A stretch of 64,000 nucleotides of DNA from an uncultured Aquitalea sp. (lineage in GTDB: Bacteria > Pseudomonadota > Gammaproteobacteria > Burkholderiales > Chromobacteriaceae), in NCBI RefSeq assembly GCF_945957525.1, contig NZ_CAMFLA010000016.1, forward strand, positions 1 through 64,000. Reading direction: 5' to 3'. The notes beneath the pieces are model-generated. The model made no database searches. It saw only the letters and a program-made list of their open reading frames with translations, and was not told the origin of the DNA. Positions 22,316 to 31,837 of the stretch are shown piece after piece (positions within the stretch are counted from its first letter, which is position 1; each line of letters opens with the position of its first letter). A program made the translations under genes and the position numbers.

Positions 22316-22504
22316 TGACTGGCTCCTGTTGCGTTTGCTTGCGTGTTTTTGCGGTTTTTATGTGAATAACGGGACAGGATGCGCCCGCACCCGTCCCGTT
22401 TGGTTAAACCTTTCTATAATAACCTTTTGCGGCGCAGCAGGCAATAGGTAATGGCTTGTTTTTCTTGCAAAACCGACAGGGATTTATCTTCAACGACAGC
22501 AAGC

Positions 22505-22531
22505 AAAAAGGGCGTCGCACGCGCGACGCCC
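22505..22531 (-). terminator. Terminator after the acyl-CoA dehydrogenase gene
   Basis: GGGCGTCGC-ACGC-GCGACGCCC, a 9-bp GC-rich stem followed on the minus strand by TTTTTG. It is 26 bases past the stop at 22557. Confidence 0.85.
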
Positions 22532-22556
22532 TTTCTTCGCTCTGCTTTTACATCAT

Positions 22557-24338
22557 TCAGAACCAGGCTTCGTCCAACTCCATCACGCTGTCAGCGCCGC
22601 TGACAATGGCGGCGGCCAGGCCGGAGGCTTGCGGCAGCAAATGCTCGCCAAAGAAGCGTGCGGTGGCCATTTTGGCCTTGAGGAAATCCTCGTCGGCGCC
22701 GTCTTCGCCCAAGCGCTCGCGGGCGATCAAGGCACCGCGCCCCAGCTGCCAGCCACCCAGCACGATGCCCATCAGCTTGAGGAAAGGCACCGAGCCGGCC
22801 GCCGCCAACTGCGGTTGCTCGCCAAAGGTGGAGAGGATGAAGGCAACGCAGCGCTCAGCCTCCGCCGCCGCCGATTTGAGGTTGGCCGCAAAGCTGTCAA
22901 AGCCGGCGGCAGCCAGCTTGTCGGCGGTAGCCAGCGCTTCGGCCAACAACGAGCGGGCGGTCGCGCCCCCTTCGCTGAAGGTCTTGCGTCCAATCAGATC
23001 CAGCGCCTGAATGCCGGTGGTACCTTCATAGATGGCGGTGATGCGGGCGTCACGATAGTACTGGGCCACGCCGGTTTCCTCGATGAAGCCCATGCCGCCG
23101 TGCACTTGCACCGCCAGGCTGGTCAACTCGTTGGCCTGCTCGGTATTCCAGCCCTTGACGATGGGAATCAGGAAATTCACCAGTGCCTGGTTGCGCGCCG
23201 CCTCGGACGTCACCGGATGACGAGCGGCGCGATCCAGCGATGCCGCCGTGAAATAAGCCAGCGCGCGCTGGGCCTCCACCTGTGCGCGAATAGTCAGCAG
23301 CATGCGACGGATGTCCGGGTGACGGATGATGGGCACGCCAGCCGGATCGGGCGAACCCACCGCACGGCTCTGCACGCGGTCACGCGCGTACTCCACAGCC
23401 TTCTGGTAAGCGCGCTCGGAAACCGACATCCCCTCCACACCCACGCCCAGACGCGCGTGGTTCATCATGGTGAACATGTAGTTCAGGCCTTTGTTGGCCT
23501 CGCCCACCAGATAACCCACAGCTCCGCCATTGTCCCCAAAGCTCATGACGGCGGTAGGGCTGCCATGGATGCCCAGCTTGTGTTCAAGCGACACGCAACG
23601 CACGTCATTGCGCGCCCCCAGGCTGCCATCCGCATTCACCAGGAACTTTGGCACGATGAACAGGGAAATTCCCTTCACACCAGCCGGAGCGTCGGGCAGA
23701 CGGGCCAGCACCAGATGGACGATATTCTCGGCCATGTCGTGCTCACCCCAGGTGATAAAGATTTTCTGACCGGTTACCAGGTAGCTGCCGTCAGCCTGAG
23801 GCACGGCGCGGGAACGCACCTGCGCCAGATCGGAGCCCGCCTGCGGTTCGGTCAGGTTCATGGTGCCGGTCCAGGCGCCGCTGGACATGGGCGGCAAATA
23901 GACCGCCTTCAGCGCGTCCGAAGCGTGATGATGAATCGCCTCTACCGCACCCAGCGTCAGCAAAGGGGCCAGCGAAAACGCCAGGTTGGCCGAACACCAC
24001 ATTTCTTCGGCGGCGATCGCCACCAGCGCAGGCATGCCCTGGCCGCCGAATTCCGCCGGCGCGCGCAAGCCCACCCAGCCGGATTCCACATACTGCTGCC
24101 AGGCTTCTTTGAAACCCGGAGCTGCGGTCACTTCGCCATCCTGCCATTTCGCGCCCTTGTCGCCCTGCTTGTTGATCGGCGCCAGCACGCCTTCGGCAAA
24201 CTTGGCGGCCTCCTCCAGAATGGCGTCCACCAGTTCGACGGAGCAATCTTCATAGCCCGGCAGGCTGCACACCGAGGTCAACTCGGCCAGTTCGTTCAGC
24301 GCGAAGCGGATTTCTTTAACCGGAGCGTTGTAGATCAT
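22557..24338 (-). CDS. Acyl-CoA dehydrogenase, long (about 600-residue) type
   Basis: A 593-residue flavoprotein, longer than the common 380-residue enzymes. It has the extra N-terminal segment (MIYNAPVKEIRF) and C-terminal domain typical of the FadE5/DmdC-like group. FAD-binding segments MNLTEPQAGSDL and KIFITWGEHD are visible, and YEGTTGIQALDLIGRK carries the Glu-containing active-site region. It oxidises acyl-CoA to enoyl-CoA and passes electrons to ETF, whose genes lie just upstream on the same strand. Start chosen by the GAGGAG site. Chain length preference cannot be told; a DmdC-like role is possible. Confidence 0.88.
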   Translation of the reverse strand: MIYNAPVKEIRFALNELAELTSVCSLPGYEDCSVELVDAILEEAAKFAEGVLAPINKQGDKGAKWQDGEVTAAPGFKEAWQQYVESGWVGLRAPAEFGGQGMPALVAIAAEEMWCSANLAFSLAPLLTLGAVEAIHHHASDALKAVYLPPMSSGAWTGTMNLTEPQAGSDLAQVRSRAVPQADGSYLVTGQKIFITWGEHDMAENIVHLVLARLPDAPAGVKGISLFIVPKFLVNADGSLGARNDVRCVSLEHKLGIHGSPTAVMSFGDNGGAVGYLVGEANKGLNYMFTMMNHARLGVGVEGMSVSERAYQKAVEYARDRVQSRAVGSPDPAGVPIIRHPDIRRMLLTIRAQVEAQRALAYFTAASLDRAARHPVTSEAARNQALVNFLIPIVKGWNTEQANELTSLAVQVHGGMGFIEETGVAQYYRDARITAIYEGTTGIQALDLIGRKTFSEGGATARSLLAEALATADKLAAAGFDSFAANLKSAAAEAERCVAFILSTFGEQPQLAAAGSVPFLKLMGIVLGGWQLGRGALIARERLGEDGADEDFLKAKMATARFFGEHLLPQASGLAAAIVSGADSVMELDEAWF

Positions 24339-24552
24339 CGTTTTCTCCTCAGTCGTCTTGTCGACATGAATCGTCGTTGCAGATATGAAAAAACCGGCAT
24401 GCCGTCCACCCAATGCATGAGCAGGCATCCCGCGCTGGCGGGATGCCGTGCTCCTCCATGAAGCAGACCGGTCATTGCCGGTTTTGTTGTTATGGCCTGC
24501 GGCTATGCTGCCGCATGGCGGGGAGAGTCAGCCTCTCCCCTGATGATGCGTA

Positions 24553-25485
24553 TTACTTGGACAGCTCGGCGATCAGTTCGGGCACCACCGTGAAGAGGTC
24601 GCCCACGATACCGTAATCGGCCACCTGGAAAATCGGCGCTTCTTCATCCTTGTTGATGGCGACGATGATCTTGGAGTCCTTCATACCAGCCAGGTGCTGG
24701 ATTGCCCCGGAAATGCCCACTGCTACGTACAGTTGCGGCGCCACTACCTTGCCGGTCTGGCCGACCTGGTAGTCATTCGGCGCGTAGCCTGCGTCAACGG
24801 CAGCGCGGGAAGCGCCCACAGCTGCGCCGAGCTTGTCGGCCAGCGGGTCGATAACCGCCTTGAACTGCTCTTCCGAGCCCAGCGCGCGGCCACCGGAGAC
24901 GATTACCTTGGCGGAGCCCAGTTCCGGACGATCGGACTTAGTCAGCTCTTGACCGACAAAGCTGGAGAGCTGCGGATCAGCCACAACCGCCACGCTTTCA
25001 ACCGCGGCAGCGCCACCCTGACCAGCCGCATCGAAAGCGGTGGTGCGCACGGTGAGCACCTTGATCGGATCGATGGATTGCACGGTGGCCATCACGTTGC
25101 CGGCATAAACCGGGCGCACGAAAGTGTCGGCGGACTCAACGGCGGTGATCTCGGAGATCATCGCCACATCCAGCAAGGCGGCCACGCGCGGCAACAGGTT
25201 TTTACCGAAGGAAGAAGCCGGGGCCAGCACATGGCTGTAACCCTTGGCCACATCCACTACCAGCGCCGAGAGGCTTTCAGCCAATCCGTGCGCGTAGTGA
25301 GCGGCGTCGGCGGTCAACACCTTGGCCACGCCGGCCACGGACTTCGCGGCGTCGGCGGCGGCCGCGGCGTTATGGCCGGCCACCAGCACATGCACTTCGC
25401 CCAGCTTGGCGGCGGCGGTGATGGTATTCAGGGTGCCTGCTTTCAGGCTCTGGTTGTCGTGTTCAGCGATAACGAGAATGGCCAT
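24553..25485 (-). CDS. etfA: Electron transfer flavoprotein alpha subunit
   Basis: A 310-residue subunit that carries the FAD of the ETF heterodimer. The C-terminal FAD domain shows [38 protein letters not shown], the [16 protein letters not shown] segment and [21 protein letters not shown] collects electrons from acyl-CoA dehydrogenases and passes them to ETF-ubiquinone oxidoreductase. It follows etfB after 3 bases. The 214 bases between it and the dehydrogenase gene hold two GC-rich hairpins (24428-24451 and 24520-24540) without T runs. Confidence 0.96.
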   Translation of the reverse strand: MAILVIAEHDNQSLKAGTLNTITAAAKLGEVHVLVAGHNAAAAADAAKSVAGVAKVLTADAAHYAHGLAESLSALVVDVAKGYSHVLAPASSFGKNLLPRVAALLDVAMISEITAVESADTFVRPVYAGNVMATVQSIDPIKVLTVRTTAFDAAGQGGAAAVESVAVVADPQLSSFVGQELTKSDRPELGSAKVIVSGGRALGSEEQFKAVIDPLADKLGAAVGASRAAVDAGYAPNDYQVGQTGKVVAPQLYVAVGISGAIQHLAGMKDSKIIVAINKDEEAPIFQVADYGIVGDLFTVVPELIAELSK

Positions 25486-25488
25486 GGC

Positions 25489-26238
25489 TTACAGCACCTT
25501 TGCTTCGTTCTTGAGTTTGGCGACCAGCTCGGCGGCATTGGCCACCTTGATGCCGGCGGAGCGCTTGGCGGGCTCGGCAACCTTGAGGGTCTTGAGACGC
25601 GGCGTCACATCCACGCCCAGATCAGCCGGCGTGGTCTTATCCAGCGGTTTCTTCTTGGCGGCCATGATGTTGGGCAGCTTGATGAAACGCGGTTCGTTCA
25701 GACGCAGGTCGGCGGTAACCAGTGCCGGCAGACGCAGCTTGACGGTTTCCAGACCGCCATCGATTTCACGAGTGATATCGGCGGTTTCGGCGGCAAGATC
25801 CACCTTGGAAGCGAAGGTACCTTGCGGCCAGCCCAGCAGGGCGGCGGTCATCTGGCCGGTCTGATTGGCATCATCGTCGATGGCTTGCTTACCCACGATC
25901 ACCAGCTGCGGCTGTTCTTTTTCGGCAACGGCCTTCAGCAGCTTGGCCACGGCCAAAGGCTGCAGCTCGGCGTCGGTTTCCACCAGCAGAGCGCGATCCG
26001 CACCCATGGCCAGCGCAGTGCGCAGGGTTTCTTCACATTGCTTCACACCCATGGAAACCACCACGATTTCGCTCGCCTTGCCGGCTTCCTTCAGACGAAC
26101 CGCCTCTTCCACGGCGATTTCATCAAACGGGTTCATGGACATCTTCACGTTGGCGACGTCGACGTCGGTGCCGTCGGCCTTCACCCGGACTTTCACGTTG
26201 TAATCCACAACGCGCTTAACAGCGACTAGAACTTTCAT
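25489..26238 (-). CDS. etfB: Electron transfer flavoprotein beta subunit
   Basis: A 249-residue subunit that binds AMP in the ETF dimer. The start [20 protein letters not shown], the segment [21 protein letters not shown] and the ETF-beta signature in the [20 protein letters not shown] region are typical. It leads the etfB-etfA pair and is probably co-expressed with the acyl-CoA dehydrogenase downstream. Its upstream region has a CAAAC-N4-GTTTG palindrome resembling PsrA operators. Confidence 0.96.
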   Translation of the reverse strand: MKVLVAVKRVVDYNVKVRVKADGTDVDVANVKMSMNPFDEIAVEEAVRLKEAGKASEIVVVSMGVKQCEETLRTALAMGADRALLVETDAELQPLAVAKLLKAVAEKEQPQLVIVGKQAIDDDANQTGQMTAALLGWPQGTFASKVDLAAETADITREIDGGLETVKLRLPALVTADLRLNEPRFIKLPNIMAAKKKPLDKTTPADLGVDVTPRLKTLKVAEPAKRSAGIKVANAAELVAKLKNEAKVL

Positions 26239-26326
26239 ATTCCTCCAGCGAATATCTCTCTGGGTTAATCGAACTCGGAAGGCACCTGAATCGTGGTGTT
26301 GCCTTGATTATGCCCCAATACGCTTT

Positions 26327-26340
26327 CAAACGAGCGTTTG
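26327..26340. promoter_or_regulatory. PsrA-like palindromic operator before etfBA
   Basis: CAAACGAGCGTTTG is a perfect palindrome and fits the PsrA box (G/C)AAAC-N2-4-GTTT(G/C) known from Pseudomonas. It lies about 90 bases upstream of etfB and 140 before the divergent MaoC gene. Both are fatty-acid-linked genes, consistent with control by a TetR-family regulator that responds to acyl-CoA. Confidence 0.5.
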
Positions 26341-26478
26341 GTTGATTTGCAATGTACAGCACGTAGCAAAAAAACAACTTTGTGCAGATACTACGTCATT
26401 TCCGCTTAATTTGCATTTCCCCCGCCGCGTGTCACAATGCACCGCAGCAATTTCACCGTCATAACCGGAGATCCTCGC

Positions 26479-26898
26479 ATGACCGTCTACTTTGAAGACA
26501 TCAAAATCGGCGATTCCGCCGAGTACGCCAAGACCATCACCGAAGCCGACATCCTGATGTTCGCGGCCGTCTCCGGCGACGACAATCCGGTTCACATCAA
26601 TCAGGAATACGCCGAAACCACCCCCTTCGGCGGCCGCATCGCGCACGGCATGCTCACTGCCAGCCTGATTTCCACCGTGGTAGGTACCCGCCTGCCCGGC
26701 AACGGCACCATCTATCTGTCGCAATCCACCCGCTTCAAGGCCCCGGTGAAAATCGGCCAGACCATCACGGCCCGCGCCACGGTCATCGAGCTGTTCCCGG
26801 AAAAAAAACGCGTCAAACTGAGCACCGAATGCATCGTTCAGGGCAAGGTGATTCTGGAAGGCGAATCGCTGGTCATCGCCCCCAGTCGCGAGGCCTGA
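26479..26898 (+). CDS. MaoC-family (R)-enoyl-CoA hydratase (PhaJ-like)
   Basis: A 139-residue single hot-dog-fold protein. The hydratase-2 motif is present in AAVSGDDNPVHINQEYA, with the catalytic Asp34 and His39, followed by FGGRIAHGMLTASLIS. Such enzymes hydrate trans-2-enoyl-CoA to (R)-3-hydroxyacyl-CoA; in PhaJ this feeds polyhydroxyalkanoate synthesis. The ATG has GGAG upstream. It is divergent from etfBA and 4 bases before the GNAT gene, so the two plus-strand genes are likely co-transcribed. No PHA synthase is in the window, so the physiological product is open. Confidence 0.85.
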   Translation: MTVYFEDIKIGDSAEYAKTITEADILMFAAVSGDDNPVHINQEYAETTPFGGRIAHGMLTASLISTVVGTRLPGNGTIYLSQSTRFKAPVKIGQTITARATVIELFPEKKRVKLSTECIVQGKVILEGESLVIAPSREA

Positions 26899-26902
26899 GC
26901 GC

Positions 26903-27364
26903 ATGGCGCAAATCAGCATTCAACGTCTGACCGACGCTGCCGGGCTGGTGCAGGATCATGCGCTGCTAGCCCGTTGCGCCGCGCTGCACCGCCAACTGCG
27001 GCCGATGTTGCCCGAAGACGGCGAGCGCTATGCGGCGAAAATGCAACGTGTCTGCCAGTACGGCGCGGCCATCGCTGTAGCGGTGGAGGAGACGGGTCAG
27101 CCCCTGGGATTGGCGCTGTACCGGGTGTATGAAAACACCTACGAAAACCTGCGGCTGTATATTGATGACTTGGTCACCGACGAAGCGCATCGTTCCGCCG
27201 GTATTGGCAAGCGCCTGCTTGACTGGTGTGCGGAGGAAGGCAGATCACGCGGTTGCGAGTTTCTGGTGCTGGACTCCGGCACCTGGCGCACGGCCGCGCA
27301 CAAGCTGTATTTCCGCGAGGGATTCAGCATCAGTTCCTTCCACTTCACTCGCCCGCTGGTCTGA
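26903..27364 (+). CDS. GNAT-family N-acetyltransferase
   Basis: A 153-residue protein with the GNAT fold. The acetyl-CoA binding segment is DLVTDEAHRSAGIGKRLLDW (about 92-111), with the R/Q-x-x-G-x-G/A pattern read as RSAGIGK, and the C-terminal strand is FYF-like (KLYFREGFSISSFHF). Substrate unknown; neighbours give no hint beyond co-transcription with the MaoC gene. It converges with queG. Confidence 0.85.
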   Translation: MAQISIQRLTDAAGLVQDHALLARCAALHRQLRPMLPEDGERYAAKMQRVCQYGAAIAVAVEETGQPLGLALYRVYENTYENLRLYIDDLVTDEAHRSAGIGKRLLDWCAEEGRSRGCEFLVLDSGTWRTAAHKLYFREGFSISSFHFTRPLV

Positions 27365-27379
27365 TCGTTCAGCAGCCGC

Positions 27380-28468
27380 TCAAGCCTGCGTCGCTCCATG
27401 GCGGCGCAGCGCCCACCACACACATTCGCGCACCATCTCGGACTCACTGTCCTGCCGCGCCCTGAGCGCAGCCAGCACCGCCTCCGAGCGGGGCGCATTG
27501 CCCAGCCCTACCGCCAGATTGGACAACCACTTGTCGTAACCGATGCGGTAAATCGGGCTGCCCGCCATCTTTTGCTGGAATTCCGCTTCCGACCAGGCAA
27601 ACAGCGCCACCAGGCTCACATCGTCCAGCCCATGTCGCACGGCGAAATCCGCCTCTGCCGTCGGTACGGCAAAGCGGTTCCACGGGCAACACAGCTGGCA
27701 GTCGTCGCAACCATAAACCCGGTTGCCGATCAATGGCCGCAAGGGCTCTGGTATGGCGCCTTTAAGTTCGATCGTGAGATAGGAAATACATCGCCGCGCA
27801 TCCACTTTATAAGGCGCAACAATGGCTTGCGTGGGGCACACGTCGATACAGCGAGTGCAGCTGCCGCAGTGCTGCTGTTCCGCCTGGTCAACCGGCAAGG
27901 GCAGATCGGTAAACAATTCGCCCAGAAAATACAGCGACCCTTGGCCTTTATTGATCAGCAATGTGTGCTTGCCGCGCCAGCCCACCCCCGCCCGGGCCGC
28001 CAGCGCCACCTCCGCCACTGGCGCGCTGTCGGTAAACACCCGATACCCAAACGGGCCCACCGCCTGCGCAATGCGATCTGCCAGCCTTTGCAGCCGCTGG
28101 CGCAACACTTTGTGGTAATCCCGCCCCAAGGCGTAACGCGATACGTAGGCCATGCTGCTGTCCGCCAGCACCGCATCAGCGGCTCTCGCCTCCTCCGGCC
28201 AATAGTTCATGCGCACACTGACAATACTAAGCGTGCCAGGCACCAGCTCCGCCGGACGCACACGCAAAGCGCCATGCCGCGCCATGTAGTCCATCTCGCC
28301 GTGATTGCCTTCGGCCAACCATGTCATCAGCGCCGCCTCGTGCTCCTGAGGCAGCTCCGCGCGACCGATGCGCGCATCGGCAAAGCCGGCTTCTTGAGCC
28401 CAGACTTTGATTTGCCGCGCCAATTCGGGATAATCCGGCTTTTGACAGGATGTTTCGTTCATGGCCAT
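27380..28468 (-). CDS. queG: Epoxyqueuosine reductase
   Basis: A 362-residue cobalamin- and iron-sulfur-dependent enzyme that reduces epoxyqueuosine to queuosine in tRNA. Two 4Fe-4S motifs are visible: CGSCTRCIDVCPTQA and CDDCQLCCPWNRF, with the extra ligand Cys in RRCISYL. Upstream is the N-terminal cobalamin-binding region (NYWPEEA, then SRYALGRDYHKVL). The start codon ATGGCCATG overlaps the divergent tsaE start in a shared palindrome. As in other proteobacteria, queG is next to tsaE (yjeS-yjeE). Confidence 0.95.
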   Translation of the reverse strand: MAMNETSCQKPDYPELARQIKVWAQEAGFADARIGRAELPQEHEAALMTWLAEGNHGEMDYMARHGALRVRPAELVPGTLSIVSVRMNYWPEEARAADAVLADSSMAYVSRYALGRDYHKVLRQRLQRLADRIAQAVGPFGYRVFTDSAPVAEVALAARAGVGWRGKHTLLINKGQGSLYFLGELFTDLPLPVDQAEQQHCGSCTRCIDVCPTQAIVAPYKVDARRCISYLTIELKGAIPEPLRPLIGNRVYGCDDCQLCCPWNRFAVPTAEADFAVRHGLDDVSLVALFAWSEAEFQQKMAGSPIYRIGYDKWLSNLAVGLGNAPRSEAVLAALRARQDSESEMVRECVWWALRRHGATQA

Positions 28469-28952
28469 GGATGATACCAGTGTTTACAGCGGCTCCCTGC
28501 CCGACGAAATGGCGACGCAGGCGCTAGCCATCCGTCTCGCCGCCGTCCTGCAATCAGGACTGGTTATCTATCTGCAGGGTGACCTGGGCGCGGGCAAAAC
28601 CACGTTCACCCGCTTTCTGCTCGGCGCGCTGGGTTATGCCGGCAAAGTAAAGAGCCCGACCTATACCCTGGTGGAAAGCTACCCCTTGGACGGTTTCACC
28701 GTTTATCATTTCGACCTGTACCGTTTCGCCGACCCGGAAGAATGGGACGACGCGGGCTTCCGCGACCTGTTCGGCCAGGACAGTGTTTGTCTGGTGGAAT
28801 GGCCGGACAAGGCCGATGCTTTACTGCCGCGCGCCGACCTGACGCTGGAACTTGCAGCGGACGCCAACGGTCGCAGCTATCGTTTAATTGCCAGTACAGA
28901 TTCCGGACAGTCATGCCTGACTCGATTTTCGACCCAAACCGCCGCAAGCTGA
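28461..28952 (+). CDS. tsaE: tRNA t6A biosynthesis ATPase TsaE
   Basis: A 163-residue P-loop ATPase needed with TsaB, TsaC and TsaD to form N6-threonylcarbamoyladenosine at A37 of ANN-decoding tRNAs. Walker A is [10 protein letters not shown] (about 37-46), followed by the family blocks [20 protein letters not shown] and LVEWPDKAD. The start lies inside a palindrome shared with queG on the other strand; AGGA precedes it. The 3' end overlaps amiC by 40 bases, the usual tsaE-amidase coupling. Confidence 0.95.
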   Translation: MAMDDTSVYSGSLPDEMATQALAIRLAAVLQSGLVIYLQGDLGAGKTTFTRFLLGALGYAGKVKSPTYTLVESYPLDGFTVYHFDLYRFADPEEWDDAGFRDLFGQDSVCLVEWPDKADALLPRADLTLELAADANGRSYRLIASTDSGQSCLTRFSTQTAAS

Positions 28953-30154
28953 TCGGCGCAGCCGCCGCCACTTTCCTGCTGAGCGTCAGCCGAATCGGTT
29001 TTGCCGCCGCCAGCCAGGTGGTGGCCATTCGCATCTGGCCGGCCGCCAGCTATACGCGCATCACGCTGGAAGCCAGCGACGCCATCAAGTTCAAGCAATT
29101 CACCATTGCCAATCCTGACCGGCTGGTCATAGATCTGGAAGGCGTGCAACTCAACAGCGTACTGAAAGACATCGGCAACCAGATTGCCGACGCTGACCCG
29201 TACATCAAAACGGCCCGCGCCGGCCAGTTCACACCGGACACCGTCCGCATCGTGCTGGATCTGAAAACGGACATCAAACCTCAAGCGTTCACGCTGACGC
29301 CGGTAGCTGAATACAAGCACCGACTGGTAGTCGATCTCTACCCCGCCAGCGGCGCGCAGGATGACCCGCTGCTGGCGCTGCTGGAAGACTACAACAAGGG
29401 CAAGCTGCAAGAGCCCGCTCCCCAAATCAAGCCCAAGAAGCAGGACAGCAATCGCCCCATCGTGGTGATGCTGGACCCCGGCCACGGGGGCGAGGACCCG
29501 GGTGCCATCGGCATGAACGGCACCCGCGAGAAAGACATCGTGCTCAAGATCGGCAAGCAGCTCAAGCGCATGATCGACGCCGAGCGCAATATGAAAGCCT
29601 TCATGACGCGCGAGGAAGATATCTTTATTCCACTGGGCGTGCGGGTAGCCAAGGCGCGCAAACTGAATGCAGACCTGTTCATCTCCATTCATGCCGACGC
29701 CGCGCCCAATCGCAGTGCCCGCGGCTCGTCTGTCTTTGCCTTGTCGGAAAAGGGCGCGTCCAGCGCCTTCGCCAAGACGCTGGCGCAAACGCAAAACGAC
29801 GCCGACCTTATCGGCGGGGTGAAGATCGGCAGCAAAGACAAGTTCCTGGCCCATACACTGCTGGACCTGACCCAAACCGCCACCATCAACGACAGCCTGA
29901 AACTGGGCAAAATGATGCTGGGCAAAGTGGGCGACCTCAACAAACTGCACAGCCGCCAAGTGGAGCAGGCTGGCTTTGCCGTACTGAAAGCGCCGGACAT
30001 TCCCTCCATCCTGGTAGAGACTGCCTTCATCAGCAATCCGGATGAGGAACAGCGCCTCCTCGACGGAGACTTTCAGCAGCAAATGGCTGGAGCTCTGCTC
30101 AGCGGCATAAAGAGTTACTTCGCTCAAGGGGCGGCCCTGGCCGCCCGCGCCTGA
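28913..30154 (+). CDS. amiC: N-acetylmuramoyl-L-alanine amidase (AmiC type)
   Basis: A 413-residue periplasmic cell-separation amidase. The N-terminus has a twin-arginine signal ([11 protein letters not shown], residues 9-19) with an Ala-rich core and a likely cleavage near GFAAA. An AMIN domain (about 35-150) targets it to the septum. The Amidase_3 catalytic domain (about 185-400) carries the zinc set [10 protein letters not shown], the Glu in NGTREKD, the His in SIHADAAP and the catalytic Glu in [10 protein letters not shown]. It overlaps tsaE by 40 bases, so translation is probably coupled. AmiB would be an alternative name, but the Tat signal favours AmiC. Confidence 0.93.
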   Translation: MPDSIFDPNRRKLIGAAAATFLLSVSRIGFAAASQVVAIRIWPAASYTRITLEASDAIKFKQFTIANPDRLVIDLEGVQLNSVLKDIGNQIADADPYIKTARAGQFTPDTVRIVLDLKTDIKPQAFTLTPVAEYKHRLVVDLYPASGAQDDPLLALLEDYNKGKLQEPAPQIKPKKQDSNRPIVVMLDPGHGGEDPGAIGMNGTREKDIVLKIGKQLKRMIDAERNMKAFMTREEDIFIPLGVRVAKARKLNADLFISIHADAAPNRSARGSSVFALSEKGASSAFAKTLAQTQNDADLIGGVKIGSKDKFLAHTLLDLTQTATINDSLKLGKMMLGKVGDLNKLHSRQVEQAGFAVLKAPDIPSILVETAFISNPDEEQRLLDGDFQQQMAGALLSGIKSYFAQGAALAARA

Positions 30155-30160
30155 TCAACG

Positions 30161-30171
30161 CTTCGGCAAAC
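30161..30171 (+). repeat. Intergenic copy of the CTTCGGC(A/C)AAC motif
   Basis: CTTCGGCAAAC in the 24 bases between the amiC stop codon and its terminator, with no coding constraint. It sits in the same position relative to gene end and terminator as the copy after the FKBP gene. Confidence 0.8.
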
Positions 30172-30178
30172 ATCCATG

Positions 30179-30205
30179 AAAAAGCCCGCTGCTCGCGGGC
30201 TTTTT
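30179..30205 (+). terminator. amiC terminator
   Basis: GCCCGC-TGCTC-GCGGGC stem-loop followed by five T and preceded by five A. It probably also ends the converging yacG transcript. Confidence 0.85.
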
Positions 30206-30224
30206 CATTTTGGCCAACCTTATG

Positions 30225-30428
30225 TCAGGCCTGCCGGGACGGATCCATCTCGGAATCCGGGCTCTCCTCTACAGCCGCTACGCGATAGCTCTCGGCAGCC
30301 CACTCGCCCAGATCGATCATTTTGCAACGCTCGCTGCAGAATGGCCGAAAACGGCTCGCAGCCTCCCAACGAACAGGAGCGCGACAAACAGGACAGGCAA
30401 CAGTGCGAACAGAAGGTGTTTTGGTCAT
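30225..30428 (-). CDS. yacG: DNA gyrase inhibitor / zinc protein YacG
   Basis: A 67-residue zinc-ribbon protein with ligands Cys12, Cys15 (CPVC) and Cys31, Cys35 (CSERC), followed by the conserved [16 protein letters not shown]. coli YacG binds GyrB and blocks DNA binding by gyrase. The ATG overlaps the zapD stop codon (TGATG), so translation is coupled; a TTG four codons upstream is an alternative start. It closes the pilB-pilC-pilD-coaE-zapD-yacG series. Confidence 0.92.
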   Translation of the reverse strand: MTKTPSVRTVACPVCRAPVRWEAASRFRPFCSERCKMIDLGEWAAESYRVAAVEESPDSEMDPSRQA

Positions 30429-31186
30429 CAGAACTTGCAATTGGTCAGACTGAAATCAACATCCTGCTCAGTCTGGCGCGGGCGAGTCTCGCCGGTTACC
30501 GCGCTGACAAAACGGATATTGAGAGCGTATTTATTGGCGGAGAGCTCAGGCAGCACATTCAACGCCGGATCATAGGCGACGCGGATCAACTGCACAATCT
30601 TGCCTCCGGACATTTGCTGGAATGCCCCGGCGCGGGCCACATAATGGTGCGTTTTCCCACCGTCGCGCAGAAGTTTAAGCAGAATGCGCGCAGCCTCTGC
30701 GGTTGGCATCAAAGGCCCCGCCCAGCGCTTCAGGTCTTGACGACGCTCCTCCGCCGGCTTTTGTTGCCAGAGGAAATAGGACGGCAGATCGAACTGGCAC
30801 GTACCGCCGGGGATGCCGGCGCGCTGCTTGATGGCCATCAGCCACTCGTTCTCGCGCAAATGCTGGCCGAACTTGCCGGTAATGCCCAGCAACTGGGCCG
30901 AAGCCTGCTCGATATCCTCCAGCACGCGCTCCAGCGTATCTTCCGCCACATTGGGGTTTTCACGCAGCGGCTCGAGAATCTGCTTCTGCCGCTCCAGTTC
31001 TTGCAACAAATCGGCTTTCAGATCTGCACGCGACGCAGTCTCCATCAGCTCGAACAACACCAGCAACCCGGCGTGGTGATCCAGCGGATGATCCTTGCCG
31101 AAGAAATAGGCCAGCCGCCCGTACAAATGCTCAAGCCTGAGCAAGGTACGAGTACGCTCGGTGACGGGAAACTCAAAACTGATCAC
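30428..31186 (-). CDS. zapD: Cell division protein ZapD
   Basis: A 252-residue all-alpha/beta protein that bundles FtsZ filaments at the division ring. The start [22 protein letters not shown] is highly typical, as are the [11 protein letters not shown] and C-terminal FSLTNCKF-like segments. It lies between coaE and yacG, the same order as in E. coli. The stop overlaps the yacG start. Confidence 0.94.
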   Translation of the reverse strand: MISFEFPVTERTRTLLRLEHLYGRLAYFFGKDHPLDHHAGLLVLFELMETASRADLKADLLQELERQKQILEPLRENPNVAEDTLERVLEDIEQASAQLLGITGKFGQHLRENEWLMAIKQRAGIPGGTCQFDLPSYFLWQQKPAEERRQDLKRWAGPLMPTAEAARILLKLLRDGGKTHHYVARAGAFQQMSGGKIVQLIRVAYDPALNVLPELSANKYALNIRFVSAVTGETRPRQTEQDVDFSLTNCKF

Positions 31187-31225
31187 AGCACTTTTGCCCT
31201 TCTCGGTGGCTTGAAAAATGCCTTG

Positions 31226-31837
31226 TCACTGGCCGTTGGCAAGGTTTGCAAGATAATACTGGTGTTTCTGCTCAACTTGAAGCGCCAAGGCCTCCAAGCC
31301 TGCATTATTTTCGATGACATCGTCCGCCAGCGCCAACCTCCGCAGACGAGGCATTTGTGACGCAATGATCGCCTTTATCTGCTCATCGGGCAAACCGTTG
31401 CGCTTGCGCACCCGCTCAAGCTGCACCGACTCCAGGCAATCCACCACCAACGTCCTGCCCAGCAAGGGCCGGTATTCCGGATGCTCAAACAGCAGCGGCA
31501 CCACCAGCAGCGCATAAGGCGCTTCCGCCTCAGCCAGCAAGCGTACGCTCTCCACATGGATCAGGGGATGCAGGATGGATTCCAAACGGGATTTGGCAGC
31601 AGCGTCGGCAAACACCAGCTCGCGCATGCCCGCACGATTCATACTGCCGTCGGCATTGAGCATCGCATTGCCAAAGGCAGACATGATGGCTGGCATGGCC
31701 ACGCCATGCGGGCCAGTCAGCGCATGAGCAATCACATCGGTATCCACGACTGCCACACCACGTTCGGCAAACAGATTGGCAACGCTGGTTTTGCCTGACC
31801 CTATGCCACCAGTCAGCCCTACTACCTTAGAAACCAT
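31226..31837 (-). CDS. coaE: Dephospho-CoA kinase
   Basis: A 203-residue P-loop kinase that performs the last step of coenzyme A synthesis. GGIGSGKT is at 10-17, then VVDTDVIAH, HPLIH, VPLLFE and RVRKRNGLPDEQIKAIIASQM with the lid arginines. The start MVSKVVGLTGG overlaps the end of pilD by 11 bases. A further upstream in-frame extension is coded inside pilD and is not conserved. Confidence 0.95.
   Translation of the reverse strand: MVSKVVGLTGGIGSGKTSVANLFAERGVAVVDTDVIAHALTGPHGVAMPAIMSAFGNAMLNADGSMNRAGMRELVFADAAAKSRLESILHPLIHVESVRLLAEAEAPYALLVVPLLFEHPEYRPLLGRTLVVDCLESVQLERVRKRNGLPDEQIKAIIASQMPRLRRLALADDVIENNAGLEALALQVEQKHQYYLANLANGQ

Noticed and set aside
24428-24540. Two GC-rich hairpins between etfA and the acyl-CoA dehydrogenase gene as terminators
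   Set aside because: Stems are good but neither is followed by a T run on the minus strand, so read-through is as likely; noted only in the etfA entry.
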